From an uncultured Lachnospiraceae bacterium (lineage in GTDB: Bacteria > Bacillota > Clostridia > Lachnospirales > Lachnospiraceae), in contig CAJUMM010000056.1 in NCBI GenBank assembly GCA_910586955.1, forward strand, positions 1 through 17,320: a DNA stretch of 17,320 bases, read 5' to 3'. Under the pieces are notes generated by a model, which saw only the letters and a program-made list of their open reading frames with translations, searched no databases and had not been told where the DNA came from. Shown one piece after another: positions 1 through 9,554 of this stretch. A program made the position numbers and the translations under genes. Numbering within the stretch: position 1 is the stretch's first letter; every line of letters begins with the position of its first letter.

Positions 1-2232
1 CTTACCCTCCAGTTCCGTCAATTCGTGATAATGGGTGGCGAAAAGGGTCTTGGCTCCCAGAATTTTCGGATTGCTGATGTACTCTATCACCGCCCAGGCA
101 ATAGACAGGCCGTCGAAGGTACTGGTACCCCTTCCAATCTCGTCCAGGATTAACAGGCTGTTTGCTGTGGCATTGCGCAGGATATTGGCTACTTCCGTCA
201 TCTCCACCATAAAGGTACTCTGGCCGGAAGCCAGATCGTCGGAGGCCCCCACCCGGGTGAAGATCCGGTCCACAATCCCGATTTTGGCGCTTGCGGCTGG
301 AACGAAGCTCCCCACCTGGGCCATAAGCACAATCAGGGCCGCCTGGCGCATATAGGTGGATTTTCCCGCCATATTGGGGCCGGTGATCACGGAAATGCGC
401 CTGCTGCCGTTGTCAAGATACGTGTCATTGGGAATAAACATGTCGTTCTCAATCATCTTCTCCACCACCGGATGGCGGCCGCCCTTGATGTCGATAAGCC
501 CCTTCTCATTCATCTTGGGGCGCACATAGTTGTTCCGCTCCGCCACAAAGGCCAGGGAAGTGAAGACATCAATGCCGGCAATGGCTTTGGCGGTCTTCTG
601 GATCCGCAGGACCTGGCCGGCGATTGCCTCCCGGAGCTCACAGAACAGGGCATATTCCAGGGCTGTCAGCTTGTCCTCCGCTCCCAGAATGGTGTCCTCC
701 AGCTCTTTGAGCTCCGGCGTTATGTAGCGCTCCGCATTGGCCAAGGTCTGCTTGCGCATATAGGTATCCGGCACCAGATCCTTGTAGGAGTTTGTCACCT
801 CCAGGTAATAGCCGAAGACCTTATTATATTTGATTTTCAGGTTCTTAATCCCTGTTTTTTCCCGCTCCTGGGCCTCCAGCCTGGCAAGCCAGCCCTTCCC
901 TTCCGTCTTGGCTTTCCGGTAACGGTCCACATCCTCATGGAAACCGTCCCGGATAATATCCCCGTCCCGGATGGACACGGGGGGATCCTCCCGGATCGCC
1001 CGGGCCACCATAGACTGGAGATCCGAAAGCTCATCCAGCTCTTCATAAAGGGACCGCAGAAGAGGGGACCGGAAATCCTGCATCAGGGTTTTGATATGGG
1101 GAATCATCTCCAGGGAAGTGCTAAAAGCAGTGAGATCCCTGGGATTGGCCGTCTGGTAGCTGATCCGCCCAATGAGACGTTCCAGATCGTAGATGGGATT
1201 TAAATACTCCCGCAGTTCCTCCCGGGTAATGGCATTTTCGTTCAGCTCCCCAATGGCCTCATGGCGCTTCTCGATCTCTCCCCGGTCAATCAAGGGCTGC
1301 TCCACCATCCCCCTTAAGGTCCTGGCTCCCATAGCCGTCCTGGTCTTATCCAGCACCCACAGAAGGGAGCCCCGCTTCTGCTTCTCCCTAAGGGTCTCCA
1401 CCAGCTCTAAGTTCCTCCTGGTAGAGCTGTCGATGATCATATACCGGCCGATGGTATAGGGCTGGATTCTTGTCATATGGGCCAGAGAATTTTTCTGGGT
1501 CTCATACAAATATTTTAGGAGCGCTCCGGCGGCAATGGTCCCGCAGCCGAAATCTTTTAACCCCAGCCCCTGGAGATCCGAAACCCGGAAATGCTCCAGC
1601 AGGGTCTTCCTGCACAGCTCGTCGTCAAAATACCAGGATGCCAGGGGATAGACGCTGATTCCCAGCCGGTATTTCAGATCCTCCACGTCCACGCCGCTCA
1701 TGGTAAAGGCGTCGTTGCAGACAATCTCTGAGGGCGCAAACTTGTTGATCTCATCCACCAGTTTCCGCTGTGAATCTACCTCTGTAACCACGTAATCCCC
1801 GGTAGTAATATCCGCCGTTGACACCCCGAACCGGTCCGGAAGGCAGACAATACACATCAGGTAATTATTCCGGGTCTCATCCGCCGTGTTGAGGTTGGTT
1901 CCCGGAGTGACAATGCGCACCACGTCCCTGGCAACCAGGCCCTTAGCCAGCTTGGGATCCTCCATCTGCTCGCAGATGGCTACCTTATAGCCTTTGGAAA
2001 CCAGGCGGTTGAGATACCCTTCCACAGCATGATAAGGAACGCCGCACATAGGCGCCCGCTCCTCCAAGCCGCAGTTTTTTCCCGTCAGCGTCAGTTCCAG
2101 TTCCTTGGATACCGTCAGGGCATCTTCAAAAAACATCTCGTAGAAATCCCCCAGGCGGTAAAACAAAATACAATCTTTATACTGTTCCTTTGTCTTCAGG
2201 TACTGCTGCATCATGGGTGTCATTTCAGCCAT
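1..2232 (-). CDS. mutS: DNA mismatch repair protein MutS, 3' end beyond the window
   Basis: MutS recognises mismatches and small loops in DNA and starts mismatch repair with MutL. The reading frame is open for 744 codons and leaves the window without a stop; full MutS is about 850-890 residues, so only the C-terminal tail is missing. Near the N terminus is GDFYEMF, whose F30-Y31-E32 corresponds to the mismatch-wedging Phe-x-Glu motif. The ATPase domain has the Walker A motif GPNMAGKST (residues 618-626), then LLILDEIGRGTSTFDGLS (Walker B and signature) and FATHYHELTEL near the edge. The ATG at 2232 is preceded by GGAG 8 bases upstream. The gene starts 29 bp after the pyk stop on the same strand with no terminator between them, so readthrough from pyk is likely. 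mutL often follows mutS in Clostridia and may lie past the left edge, but it cannot be seen here. Confidence 0.97.
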   Translation of the reverse strand, partial: MAEMTPMMQQYLKTKEQYKDCILFYRLGDFYEMFFEDALTVSKELELTLTGKNCGLEERAPMCGVPYHAVEGYLNRLVSKGYKVAICEQMEDPKLAKGLVARDVVRIVTPGTNLNTADETRNNYLMCIVCLPDRFGVSTADITTGDYVVTEVDSQRKLVDEINKFAPSEIVCNDAFTMSGVDVEDLKYRLGISVYPLASWYFDDELCRKTLLEHFRVSDLQGLGLKDFGCGTIAAGALLKYLYETQKNSLAHMTRIQPYTIGRYMIIDSSTRRNLELVETLREKQKRGSLLWVLDKTRTAMGARTLRGMVEQPLIDRGEIEKRHEAIGELNENAITREELREYLNPIYDLERLIGRISYQTANPRDLTAFSTSLEMIPHIKTLMQDFRSPLLRSLYEELDELSDLQSMVARAIREDPPVSIRDGDIIRDGFHEDVDRYRKAKTEGKGWLARLEAQEREKTGIKNLKIKYNKVFGYYLEVTNSYKDLVPDTYMRKQTLANAERYITPELKELEDTILGAEDKLTALEYALFCELREAIAGQVLRIQKTAKAIAGIDVFTSLAFVAERNNYVRPKMNEKGLIDIKGGRHPVVEKMIENDMFIPNDTYLDNGSRRISVITGPNMAGKSTYMRQAALIVLMAQVGSFVPAASAKIGIVDRIFTRVGASDDLASGQSTFMVEMTEVANILRNATANSLLILDEIGRGTSTFDGLSIAWAVIEYISNPKILGAKTLFATHYHELTELEGK

Positions 2233-2261
2233 AGTTTTTCTCCAATTTTAAGTTCCATACT

Positions 2262-4010
2262 TTAATGATTGCTGGACACGGTGCCTTCCTCCGCATTTAC
2301 CAGCACCACGGCGCCGTTCTTCAGTATTTCCGTAGCCCCCTGAGCGCCCACAATTACCGGAATATCCAGGGCCAGGCCTACGATGGCCCCGTGGGAATTG
2401 CTCCCCGCCCGCTCCGTCACCAGGGCCAGGGCCGTCTTAATCTGGGGCAGCATCTCATTGTCCGTCTCCGGCACCACCACAATGCTTCCCGCCTGGAAGT
2501 TCTCCTTAAGCTCCAACCCATTCTTTGCCACGCACACAGGCCCGGAGGCTTTCTTATGGGTAATCCCCTCCCCGGTCACCAGAACACGGCCGGCCACCTG
2601 GACCTTGATAAGGTTGGTGGTTCCCGTAACCCCCAGGGGAACGCCGGCCGTCAGAACCGTCAGATCACCGATGGAAACCAGGCCTGCCCGCTCCGCAGCC
2701 TCTACGGCGTGGAGAAACAATTCCTCCGCATTATCCTTCTTCTCTAAAAGAATAGGCTGGACGCCCCAGGAGAGGTTCAGCTGCCGGCACACATAGTCGT
2801 CCATGCAGCAGCCGATGATGGTGCAGCCGGGACAATACTTGGAAACCATGCCTACGGTCCTTCCCGACTTGGTTACGGTGATAATGGCCGCCGCCTGCAG
2901 ATCCACGGCTGTGGTACAAGTGGCGTGGGATACGGCGTTGGTAATATCGGGATTGTCCTTGATGGTCCGGTGTTTGAAGCGGGCATCGTAGTCAATATCT
3001 TCCTCCGTGCGTATGGCAATCCGCACCATAGTCTTTAAAGCCTCCAGGGGATACTGGCCGGAAGCCGTCTCCCCGGAAAGCATAATGGCGCTGGTTCCCT
3101 GGTAGATGGCGTTGGCCACGTCGGTAGTCTCCGCCCGGGTGGGACGGGGATTTTTCATCATGGAATCCAGCATCTGGGTAGCCGTAATCACAGGCTTGCC
3201 TGTCTCAAAGCTTTTCTGAATCAGTTTCTTCTGGATGCCCGGCACTTCCTCCAGGGGAATTTCCACGCCCATATCCCCCCGGGCAATCATAATGCCGTCG
3301 GATACCCGCATAATCTCGTCTATACGTTCCACGCCCTGGAGATTTTCAATCTTGGCAATAATTTTTATATGATGGCAGTTCCTTTCTTCCAGTATTTTCC
3401 GGATCTCCAGAATATCCTCCGGGCTCCTGGTAAAGGAAGCCGCAATAAAATCAAAGCCTTCCTCAATGCCGAAGAGAATGTCTTCATAGTCCTTTTGGCT
3501 CACAAAGGGCATGTTGAGATTCACTCCCGGCACGTTGATTCCCTTCTTATTGGAAACTACGCCGCCGTTTTTCACCGTGCAGATAATATCCTTTTCCGTC
3601 ACCTGGCCCACTTTCAGCTCAATAAGGCCGTCATCAATGAGAATGGCGTCCCCGGGCTCCACATCCTTCACCAGATCCTTGTAGGTGATGGAGACCTTCT
3701 TCTCATTCCCCAGAATCTCTTCCGTAGTGAGAATAAAACTCTGGCCTTTCTTAAGCTCAATCCGTCCGCCTTCCACGTCCCGGGTGCGGATCTCCGGCCC
3801 CTTGGTATCCAAAAGCAGAGCAACAGGGAGTCCCAGCTCCGCCCGGACTTTTTTCACCAGGTCAAGCTTCCCCCGCTGTTCGTCGTAGGTTCCGTGGGAG
3901 AAGTTAAGCCTTGCCACATTCATGCCGGCCAGCATCAGCTCCCGGATCATCTCCTCGCTCTCCGAGGCCGGTCCCAGTGTACAGATAATTTTCGTCTTTC
4001 TTATGCTCAT
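2262..4010 (-). CDS. pyk: Pyruvate kinase with C-terminal PEP-utilising-type domain
   Basis: Cytosolic glycolytic enzyme converting phosphoenolpyruvate and ADP to pyruvate and ATP. The 582-residue product opens with RKTKIICTLGPASES and NVARLNFSHG. It has the active-site lysine segment IIAKIENLQGVERIDEI, the ARGDMGVEIP loop, NPRPTRAETTDVANAI and SGETASGQYP. It is about 100 residues longer than E. coli PykF. The extra C-terminal part contains TERAGSNSHGAIVG, typical of the phosphohistidine-swivel-like domain attached to pyruvate kinases of many Bacilli and Clostridia. The domain's role in these enzymes is not settled. The start chosen is the ATG at 4010, with AGGAG 7-8 bases upstream. A further upstream in-frame ATG at 4061 would add 17 residues unlike the family and would lie inside the promoter, so it was rejected. 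mutS follows closely downstream. Confidence 0.96.
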   Translation of the reverse strand: MSIRKTKIICTLGPASESEEMIRELMLAGMNVARLNFSHGTYDEQRGKLDLVKKVRAELGLPVALLLDTKGPEIRTRDVEGGRIELKKGQSFILTTEEILGNEKKVSITYKDLVKDVEPGDAILIDDGLIELKVGQVTEKDIICTVKNGGVVSNKKGINVPGVNLNMPFVSQKDYEDILFGIEEGFDFIAASFTRSPEDILEIRKILEERNCHHIKIIAKIENLQGVERIDEIMRVSDGIMIARGDMGVEIPLEEVPGIQKKLIQKSFETGKPVITATQMLDSMMKNPRPTRAETTDVANAIYQGTSAIMLSGETASGQYPLEALKTMVRIAIRTEEDIDYDARFKHRTIKDNPDITNAVSHATCTTAVDLQAAAIITVTKSGRTVGMVSKYCPGCTIIGCCMDDYVCRQLNLSWGVQPILLEKKDNAEELFLHAVEAAERAGLVSIGDLTVLTAGVPLGVTGTTNLIKVQVAGRVLVTGEGITHKKASGPVCVAKNGLELKENFQAGSIVVVPETDNEMLPQIKTALALVTERAGSNSHGAIVGLALDIPVIVGAQGATEILKNGAVVLVNAEEGTVSSNH

Positions 4011-4036
4011 ATTTTCACTCCTTTTTTCCACCCTAC

Positions 4037-4065
4037 ATATTAGTATATTTAACCAAGTCACGCAA
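4037..4065 (-). promoter_or_regulatory. Probable sigma-A promoter of pyk
   Basis: Read on the minus strand there is TTGCGT (4065-4060), a 17-bp spacer, then TAATAT (4042-4037), about 27 bases before the pyk start codon. It lies just downstream of the terminator of the preceding sugar operon, so pyk-mutS appears to be a separate transcription unit. The -35 box is a moderate match only. Confidence 0.5.
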
Positions 4066-4084
4066 GGGGTTAATTTCCAAAAAC

Positions 4085-4120
4085 CAAAAAGACCGCCCGC
4101 TTCTTAAACGGACGGCCTTT
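4085..4120 (-). terminator. Intrinsic terminator of the sugar-uptake/isomerase operon
   Basis: On the minus strand a 9-bp stem (arms 4117-4109 and 4099-4091, GGCCGTCCG with CGGGCGGTC, two G-U pairs) encloses a 9-base loop and is followed directly by TTTTTGGTTTTTGG. It begins about 20 bp after the stop of the second isomerase gene and precedes the pyk promoter. Confidence 0.85.
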
Positions 4121-4136
4121 CAAAAAACCTTCTCTA

Positions 4137-5561
4137 TTACACGCTCTTTTCCTCCATGGAACTGACAACCGCCAGTTCCGTTCCCAGCACTTTTGCAACC
4201 TTGCAAAGAGCCCCGGCGTGATGCCCCCGGGCCAGGACGCCGTGGTGGGTAGGGCCCTCCATACACCAGCGCTCCATAAAGGCCTCAAGCCCTATGGGAA
4301 ATTTTACTCTCAGATTGGTGTCCCCCAGCTTCAGAACAGGCCCGGGCACGCCCATGCCCTCCGCCGCAACCAGCTTAAATCCCCCCTCTTTTGTCTCCGT
4401 CAGTGCCAGCATGGTAACCGGACCCGGCTCCGGGAAAAACTGTGTTACATATCCCTTGCCTGCCTTCCCGTGAAGCACGCTCATCTTCAAAACCGCCTTC
4501 TCTTTGGAGAGATTTCCGTCACAGGCGCCGCTGTGCCCTACCAGGCAGACATCTTCACAGAAATCCATGGAATACAGCTCCGCCGTCATGGCGGGACCGG
4601 CTAAGGCTTTCAGAATCACCATGGCAATGGCCGCCCGGATATCCCCCTCGGGAGCGCTTGACATTCCCTCTGTCATCAAAAGGGTCATAGCCGGATTTAA
4701 GGCCGCCACCAGATTAAGCTGATCCTCCGGGGCGTCAAACTCATAGTGAAGGGCGTAGGAATGAAGCCTGTATTTCTCCGCCATTTTCTCAAGCCCTGCA
4801 GCCGTTCTGGCAATGTATTCCAAATCCTCTTTTGATGCACTTCCGTCCAGTTCAAAGATCCGCTCCGTCAGCTGCCGCTGTTTCAGCACTGCCGCTTCCA
4901 AAGCCTCCTGGCCCCAGGCCATAATCTCCCTCCAGTCCAGATGCTGCACATAGGTTCCGAACTGATGGAAAATCCGGTTTTCATTGACACACAAATCAAT
5001 CATTCCTTCATATGGCCGCCCCAGCAAGCCGAGATTCCCGCTTGCCAACACTTTTTTAACGGAAACCGCCTTGCACCACTGGGCAATCTCCTGTCCCACC
5101 CCGGAATCCGCCTCCATATGTCCTGTAATCACCGCAAACTGCTTTCCCATCTGATGAAGCACCGCCGTGGCCTCCGGAACTCCCGCACAGGTAATTCCCT
5201 CTCCCAGCCAGTCTCCGATACTCTTCACATTCTCATAATCCAGCGCTTTCTTATACTGGACATTGAGAAGAATCACCGGAACGGAAAGATTTTGCACCAC
5301 CGGCGCAATGTAGATAGAAGAGGCATAGGTCAGCATCTGTACAAATACGATATCCACCTTTCCGGCGGCAAACTTCTCCCCCGTTTCTCTGGCAAGCTCT
5401 TCCGAATCCACAATGCCAGCGTCCAGCAGCTCCACCTTTTCCCCATCAAAGGCTTCCGTCAAAATTTTATGATGATGCTCACATCTTTCTCTCATCCCCT
5501 CAAACTGGCTCCAATAGGGCTTAAGGCCCACCGCCATCCATCCGGCAGTAATTCTCTTCAT
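4137..5561 (-). CDS. L-arabinose/L-fucose isomerase family protein (second paralogue)
   Basis: The 474-residue protein belongs by its motifs to the AraA/FucI superfamily, whose members interconvert aldoses and ketoses using Mn2+. The usual ligands appear conserved: E305 in APEGDIR (compare EGDWKTA of E. coli AraA), E328 in AELYSMD, H343 in VGHSG, and H439/H440 in EGPTHHG. The N terminus VGLKPYWSQFEGMRER and the segment PVTMLALTET match the upstream paralogue, but overall the two proteins are clearly diverged. It follows that gene after 11 bp, and its ribosome site AGGAGG directly follows the other gene's TAA stop, so translation is probably coupled. It is the last gene before the terminator. 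The substrate is unknown: the gene is in an operon with a ribose-type importer, and no kinase or epimerase is present. Family assignment is firm; arabinose as substrate is not implied. Confidence 0.88.
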   Translation of the reverse strand: MKRITAGWMAVGLKPYWSQFEGMRERCEHHHKILTEAFDGEKVELLDAGIVDSEELARETGEKFAAGKVDIVFVQMLTYASSIYIAPVVQNLSVPVILLNVQYKKALDYENVKSIGDWLGEGITCAGVPEATAVLHQMGKQFAVITGHMEADSGVGQEIAQWCKAVSVKKVLASGNLGLLGRPYEGMIDLCVNENRIFHQFGTYVQHLDWREIMAWGQEALEAAVLKQRQLTERIFELDGSASKEDLEYIARTAAGLEKMAEKYRLHSYALHYEFDAPEDQLNLVAALNPAMTLLMTEGMSSAPEGDIRAAIAMVILKALAGPAMTAELYSMDFCEDVCLVGHSGACDGNLSKEKAVLKMSVLHGKAGKGYVTQFFPEPGPVTMLALTETKEGGFKLVAAEGMGVPGPVLKLGDTNLRVKFPIGLEAFMERWCMEGPTHHGVLARGHHAGALCKVAKVLGTELAVVSSMEEKSV

Positions 5562-5572
5562 ACAGCACCTCC

Positions 5573-7075
5573 TTACAAGATTACATACTCACAGCCCAGC
5601 ATCTGCGCCACCTTTTCAAACAGCTTTGCATTGTGTCCCACACTCATGGCACAGTGGTGGGTGGGGGCCTGCATAAACCAGTTGGTGAAGTAGGTATCGA
5701 TATCTGCCGGGAATTTCACATGGGTCTGGGTATTTCCCACCTGCATAATCTCTCCATCCGTGGAGACGCCCTGGCTGATAATCAGCTTAATCCTTCCTTC
5801 CCCCGTCTGGGTCAGTCCCAGCATGGTCACCGGCCCCTGCCTTACCTTGGCCTCCACCGAAACCCCCGTTCCCTGCTTTCCGTGGTAGAGCCCCATTCCC
5901 CGGAGGATTGGCTTTCCGTTGGATATTTTAATATGGAAGGGCCCGTCGTGTCCCAGAAGTATGGTGCCTTCCTCGTAATCTGCCGTCACGATCTCACAGT
6001 AGCTTCCGCCCACATGCAAGGTATCGCAGATCTTCATGGCAATTCCCGTCTTAATGTCCCCTTCGCCCGCACAGGGAATACCCTTCGCCGTCAACAGGGA
6101 GTGTCCCACAATAAAACCTCCCTGGAGATCCTGATAAGGGTTTCCGGGAACGCTGTGGTAATAGTATACCAGCGCGTCCAGATCGTAATCCCTTACCAGC
6201 CGCTCCTGTCCCACCGCCACATGGGCGGACCATCGAAGCTGCTCCTTGGTAGGCTTCCTGGCGATTGGGTCCGCCTGGGAATCCCCGCTAATCTGGAACA
6301 TTTCCTGAATCTCCCGAAGCTTATCCTCAACCTCTTCTTGGGAAATCCCCTGCATCCGCTCATTTAAGTCACACATTTCAATGATTTCCACATGGATTCC
6401 GGTCTGGGCCTGAAGCATGGTAAAATCACTGTACATATCCAGCATTCCGTGGAAATTGCTGCCCAGGAACCCAAACCTGGCGTTTCCCAGGGTCCTTTTT
6501 ACTCCCGCCGCCAGGCACCACTCTTCCATCTCCTTATAAGCCCGGATTGCCTCCGGACGGTTGGCCGTATTCTCATTGGTAACGGAGATTTCAGGGGTAT
6601 AATCAAGGCCCAGAAGGCCGCTAATCACCCGGAAGGGGATCTTTGCCCGGTTGAACGCATTGGATATCTCGGGAACCGGACATGCCCCGCAGTGGGCCAG
6701 CCACTCCCCGGTGGAGGTCTCCCTATAATTTACCTGGGTGGTGGGCTGAAGATTCAGAACAATCACCGGAGCCGTACAAATCTGATGTACCGGCAGGACC
6801 GCATCGGAGGATACATAGGTTCCCGTATGGCAGAATATCAGATCCACGTCCTGCTCCTTGAACCACTTTCCCGCCTTATGGCCCTCCTCCGAGCAGTCTA
6901 CCAGACCATAATTATAAACTTCCCCAAAGGGCTCCAGCTTCTTTTCAATAAAATTTACATATTCAATAATGCGCTCCCGCAAGCCCGGGAATTGAGGCCA
7001 GTAGGCCTTCAACCCTACGGTATAAATTCCCACCCGGGCTTTTTGCGTTTCCTTGATTTTCTTTGTCTGTTCCAA
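5573..7075 (-). CDS. L-arabinose/L-fucose isomerase family protein (first paralogue)
   Basis: A 500-residue protein, the usual size for AraA (about 500). Metal-ligand positions match the family: E338 in AGEGDIKTG, E361 in YCEIVTADY, H376 in LLGHDG, and H473/H474 in APTHHC. The N terminus carries VGIYTVGLKAYWPQFPGL, which is shared with the paralogue downstream. The start is a TTG codon at 7075: AGGAGG lies 9 bases upstream, and no ATG occurs nearby before the conserved N-terminal strand. The permease stop is 21 bp upstream and the second isomerase gene begins 11 bp after this stop. The likely role is isomerisation of the sugar imported by the adjacent ABC transporter; this is inferred from neighbours. 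Alternatives are action on another aldose, or a non-redundant partner subunit of the second paralogue. E. coli AraA is a homo-oligomer, so a mixed complex would be unusual. Confidence 0.88.
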   Translation of the reverse strand: MEQTKKIKETQKARVGIYTVGLKAYWPQFPGLRERIIEYVNFIEKKLEPFGEVYNYGLVDCSEEGHKAGKWFKEQDVDLIFCHTGTYVSSDAVLPVHQICTAPVIVLNLQPTTQVNYRETSTGEWLAHCGACPVPEISNAFNRAKIPFRVISGLLGLDYTPEISVTNENTANRPEAIRAYKEMEEWCLAAGVKRTLGNARFGFLGSNFHGMLDMYSDFTMLQAQTGIHVEIIEMCDLNERMQGISQEEVEDKLREIQEMFQISGDSQADPIARKPTKEQLRWSAHVAVGQERLVRDYDLDALVYYYHSVPGNPYQDLQGGFIVGHSLLTAKGIPCAGEGDIKTGIAMKICDTLHVGGSYCEIVTADYEEGTILLGHDGPFHIKISNGKPILRGMGLYHGKQGTGVSVEAKVRQGPVTMLGLTQTGEGRIKLIISQGVSTDGEIMQVGNTQTHVKFPADIDTYFTNWFMQAPTHHCAMSVGHNAKLFEKVAQMLGCEYVIL

Positions 7076-7096
7076 ACTTGTCTACCTCCTGACTTT

Positions 7097-8035
7097 TTAT
7101 TTCTTTTTCATCATATCTGCATAAATCGCAAGCAAAATAATCATGCCCTTTAACACCTGCTGATAGTAGGAGTCCACATTTAAAATATTCAGTCCGTTAT
7201 TCATTACCCCGATAATCAGAACTCCCAGAATCGTCCCTCCTACGGTTCCCGCACCGCCGGAAAAACTGGTTCCCCCAAGCACTGCGGCGGCAATGGCGTC
7301 CATCTCTGCGCCCTGTCCGGAGGTTGGCTGGCCGGAATACATTCTGGCCGCCAGAATAATGCCGCTTAGCGCCGCACAGACGGCACTTACCATAAAAACA
7401 AAAATCTCTATCCACTTCCCAGGGATACCAGAGTAAATGGCACAGCTTTTGTTGCCCCCTACGGCATAAATCCACATGCCGATTTTACTCCGGTGCAAAA
7501 TCAGGTATATGACAACCGCCACCCCGGTAAAAATCAAAGCCGGAACCGGAACCACGCCGATATACCCGTTTCCAAGAAGGTTAAAGCTGTCATTGATGGC
7601 CCGGATGGGCGCCCCGTGGCTGTAGAGGTACCCTAAGCCCCGGATAATCTGCATAGACGCCAGGGTTACGATAAAAGGCGGCATATGCACCTTGGCCACC
7701 AAAATACCGTTCAAATACCCAAAAACCATCGAACAGGCCAGAGCGATCAAAACCGCCAATCCAAAGTGCATGCCGCCCTCAATCAAGCCGCAGCACAGGG
7801 TTCCTGCAAAAGCCGATACGGAGCCCACAGACAGATCAATTCCCCCTGCAATAATGACCAGCATGATTCCAAGGGCAATAATCCCGTTTGTGGAAACCTG
7901 CCTGAGCACATTAAAAATATTGTCCAGTGTAAAAAAACGATCTGAAAGAAGCGAAAAAATAATAATAATCACAAAAAATGCAATCATTGTGACAGATCGT
8001 GAGACAAAGTCTTTCATTTTCATTCCTTTTTCCAT
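7097..8035 (-). CDS. Ribose-type (CUT2) ABC transporter permease
   Basis: Integral membrane subunit of a sugar importer of the RbsC/AraH/XylH class. The sequence is strongly hydrophobic with 8-10 predicted membrane segments. It carries the family hallmarks GGIDLSVGSVSAFAG near residue 70, AVGGNKSCAIYSGIPG in the centre, and GGTSFSGGAGTVGGT towards the end. The start chosen is the ATG at 8035, with GAGGAAAG about 6-9 bases upstream. An ATG at 8050 would add five residues, but its GGAG abuts the start codon. Another ATG at 8017 (AAAGGA, 6-base spacing) is also possible. It lies between the ATPase and the first isomerase gene in the same operon. A single permease gene presumably forms a homodimer, as in RbsC. 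Confidence 0.93.
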   Translation of the reverse strand: MEKGMKMKDFVSRSVTMIAFFVIIIIFSLLSDRFFTLDNIFNVLRQVSTNGIIALGIMLVIIAGGIDLSVGSVSAFAGTLCCGLIEGGMHFGLAVLIALACSMVFGYLNGILVAKVHMPPFIVTLASMQIIRGLGYLYSHGAPIRAINDSFNLLGNGYIGVVPVPALIFTGVAVVIYLILHRSKIGMWIYAVGGNKSCAIYSGIPGKWIEIFVFMVSAVCAALSGIILAARMYSGQPTSGQGAEMDAIAAAVLGGTSFSGGAGTVGGTILGVLIIGVMNNGLNILNVDSYYQQVLKGMIILLAIYADMMKKK

Positions 8036-8065
8036 GGTCTCTTTCCTCATCTCCAGTGTAAAATA

Positions 8066-9541
8066 TCAGATTGCATACCGGAAAATCCTTTCCTGACTGA
8101 AATCCTCCCGATCTACAGTGCCTGTAATCACGCCTTCCCTCATAACCGTTACCCTGGTACAGAGGTTCATAATCTCCGGCAGCTCGGAGGATATGAGAAT
8201 GATACTCACATTCTCCTCAAGCAGCCGGAAAATCAAGTCATAAATTTCTGATTTCGCACCAATATCAATCCCTCTTGTGGGCTCGTCCAGAATCAGTATA
8301 TCCGGTTTGGCAGAAAGCCACTTGGACAATACCACCTTCTGCTGGTTTCCCCCGCTTAAGGTTCCCGCCAGCTGTCCTGCATGAGCATATTTGATATTGA
8401 GCCGCTGCCGATACTGCTCCATGGTCTCCCTGGCCTGTTTTTTGTGAATGCGAAAGCCTTTCATAAAGCTTTTTAAAATGGTAATCACGGAATTAAAATA
8501 GATGGTATTGTTTAAAAACAACCCTTCCTTCTTCCTGTCCTCCGGCACAAGGGCAATTCCATGGTCCATGGCATTTCTTGCAGACGAAATCTTTACTTCC
8601 CGGCCATGGAGCCGGATCTCCCCCTCATAGGGATCCAGCCCGAATATAATCTTTACCAGCTCCGTCCGTCCTGCGCCGATCAATCCATAAAGGCCGTGTA
8701 CCTCACCTTTTCTCAGTTCAAAATCTACATGCCGTACATATTTGCTGGAAACGTCCCGCATCTCCAGCACCGGCCCGCCAATCTCTCCCACACGGTAGTG
8801 GTACAGTTCTTCTACCTGGCGGCCTACCATCATTTTTACAATCTGCTGCATGGAAACCCGGCTCACATCTTCCGTTCCCACATAACTGCCGTCCCGCAAA
8901 ACCGTCAGCCGGTCTGCAATCCGGGCTATCTCTTCCATTCTGTGGGAAATATAGATGATGCTGATTCCCTTTTCCTTCAGACGCAGAATGGTGGAAAAAA
9001 GCTTTTCGGAATCTTTTTCCGAAATCGACGCCGTGGGTTCATCCATTACAATCAGCCTGGCATTGTCAAAAGCAAGCGCCCGGACAATCTCTACCATCTG
9101 CTGCTGGGCAATGCTTAAACTGCCAACAAGAGCCTCCACATCCATGGCAAAGCCAATGTCCTCCATCATCCTTTTCGCCTTTTCCCTGCGCTCTTTCCGG
9201 TTCAGGAAGAATCCCTTTTCCTCCGCTCCAAGCAAAATATTATCCGACACGCTTAAGCCAGGAACCAGGGAGATCTCCTGGTGGATCACCCGGATCCCCA
9301 GGCTCTTGGCATCATTGACGGAAGAGATACGGACCTCCTTCCCATTCACAAAAATCCTGCCTGCGTCCGCATGGTAGATTCCGGCCAGAATTTTGATAAG
9401 CGTTGACTTCCCTGCTCCGTTTTCTCCAAGCAGCGCATGGATCTCCCCCTGCCGGATTTCGAAATTTACATGGTTTAAAACCGTAACCCCGGAAAAAGAT
9501 TTCGTAATTCCTTCCATTTTCAGCAAAGGATTCCCCGGCAT
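8066..9541 (-). CDS. Ribose-type (CUT2) ABC transporter double-ATPase subunit
   Basis: A 491-residue ATPase with two tandem nucleotide-binding domains, the RbsA/AraG/MglA arrangement. Domain 1 has Walker A GENGAGKST, signature LSIAQQQMVEIVRAL and Walker B LIVMDEPTASIS. Domain 2 has a degenerate Walker A (LIGAGRTELVKI, lacking the GKS/T core, usual for this family), signature LSGGNQQKVVLSKWL and LILDEPTRGIDIG. The start is the ATG at 9541: a perfect AGGAGG spans the stop codon of the binding-protein gene and sits about 10 bases upstream. A longer reading frame starting at 9577 overlaps the upstream gene and was rejected. It powers uptake of the unidentified sugar with the adjoining permease and binding protein. 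The fixed order binding protein, ATPase, permease suggests one mRNA. Confidence 0.95.
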   Translation of the reverse strand: MPGNPLLKMEGITKSFSGVTVLNHVNFEIRQGEIHALLGENGAGKSTLIKILAGIYHADAGRIFVNGKEVRISSVNDAKSLGIRVIHQEISLVPGLSVSDNILLGAEEKGFFLNRKERREKAKRMMEDIGFAMDVEALVGSLSIAQQQMVEIVRALAFDNARLIVMDEPTASISEKDSEKLFSTILRLKEKGISIIYISHRMEEIARIADRLTVLRDGSYVGTEDVSRVSMQQIVKMMVGRQVEELYHYRVGEIGGPVLEMRDVSSKYVRHVDFELRKGEVHGLYGLIGAGRTELVKIIFGLDPYEGEIRLHGREVKISSARNAMDHGIALVPEDRKKEGLFLNNTIYFNSVITILKSFMKGFRIHKKQARETMEQYRQRLNIKYAHAGQLAGTLSGGNQQKVVLSKWLSAKPDILILDEPTRGIDIGAKSEIYDLIFRLLEENVSIILISSELPEIMNLCTRVTVMREGVITGTVDREDFSQERIFRYAI

Positions 9542-9554
9542 ATCCAAATCCCTC

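Noticed and set aside
472..1203. 243-codon plus-strand open frame opposite mutS
   Set aside because: The minus strand encodes MutS continuously with recognisable motifs. The antisense product has no known domain.
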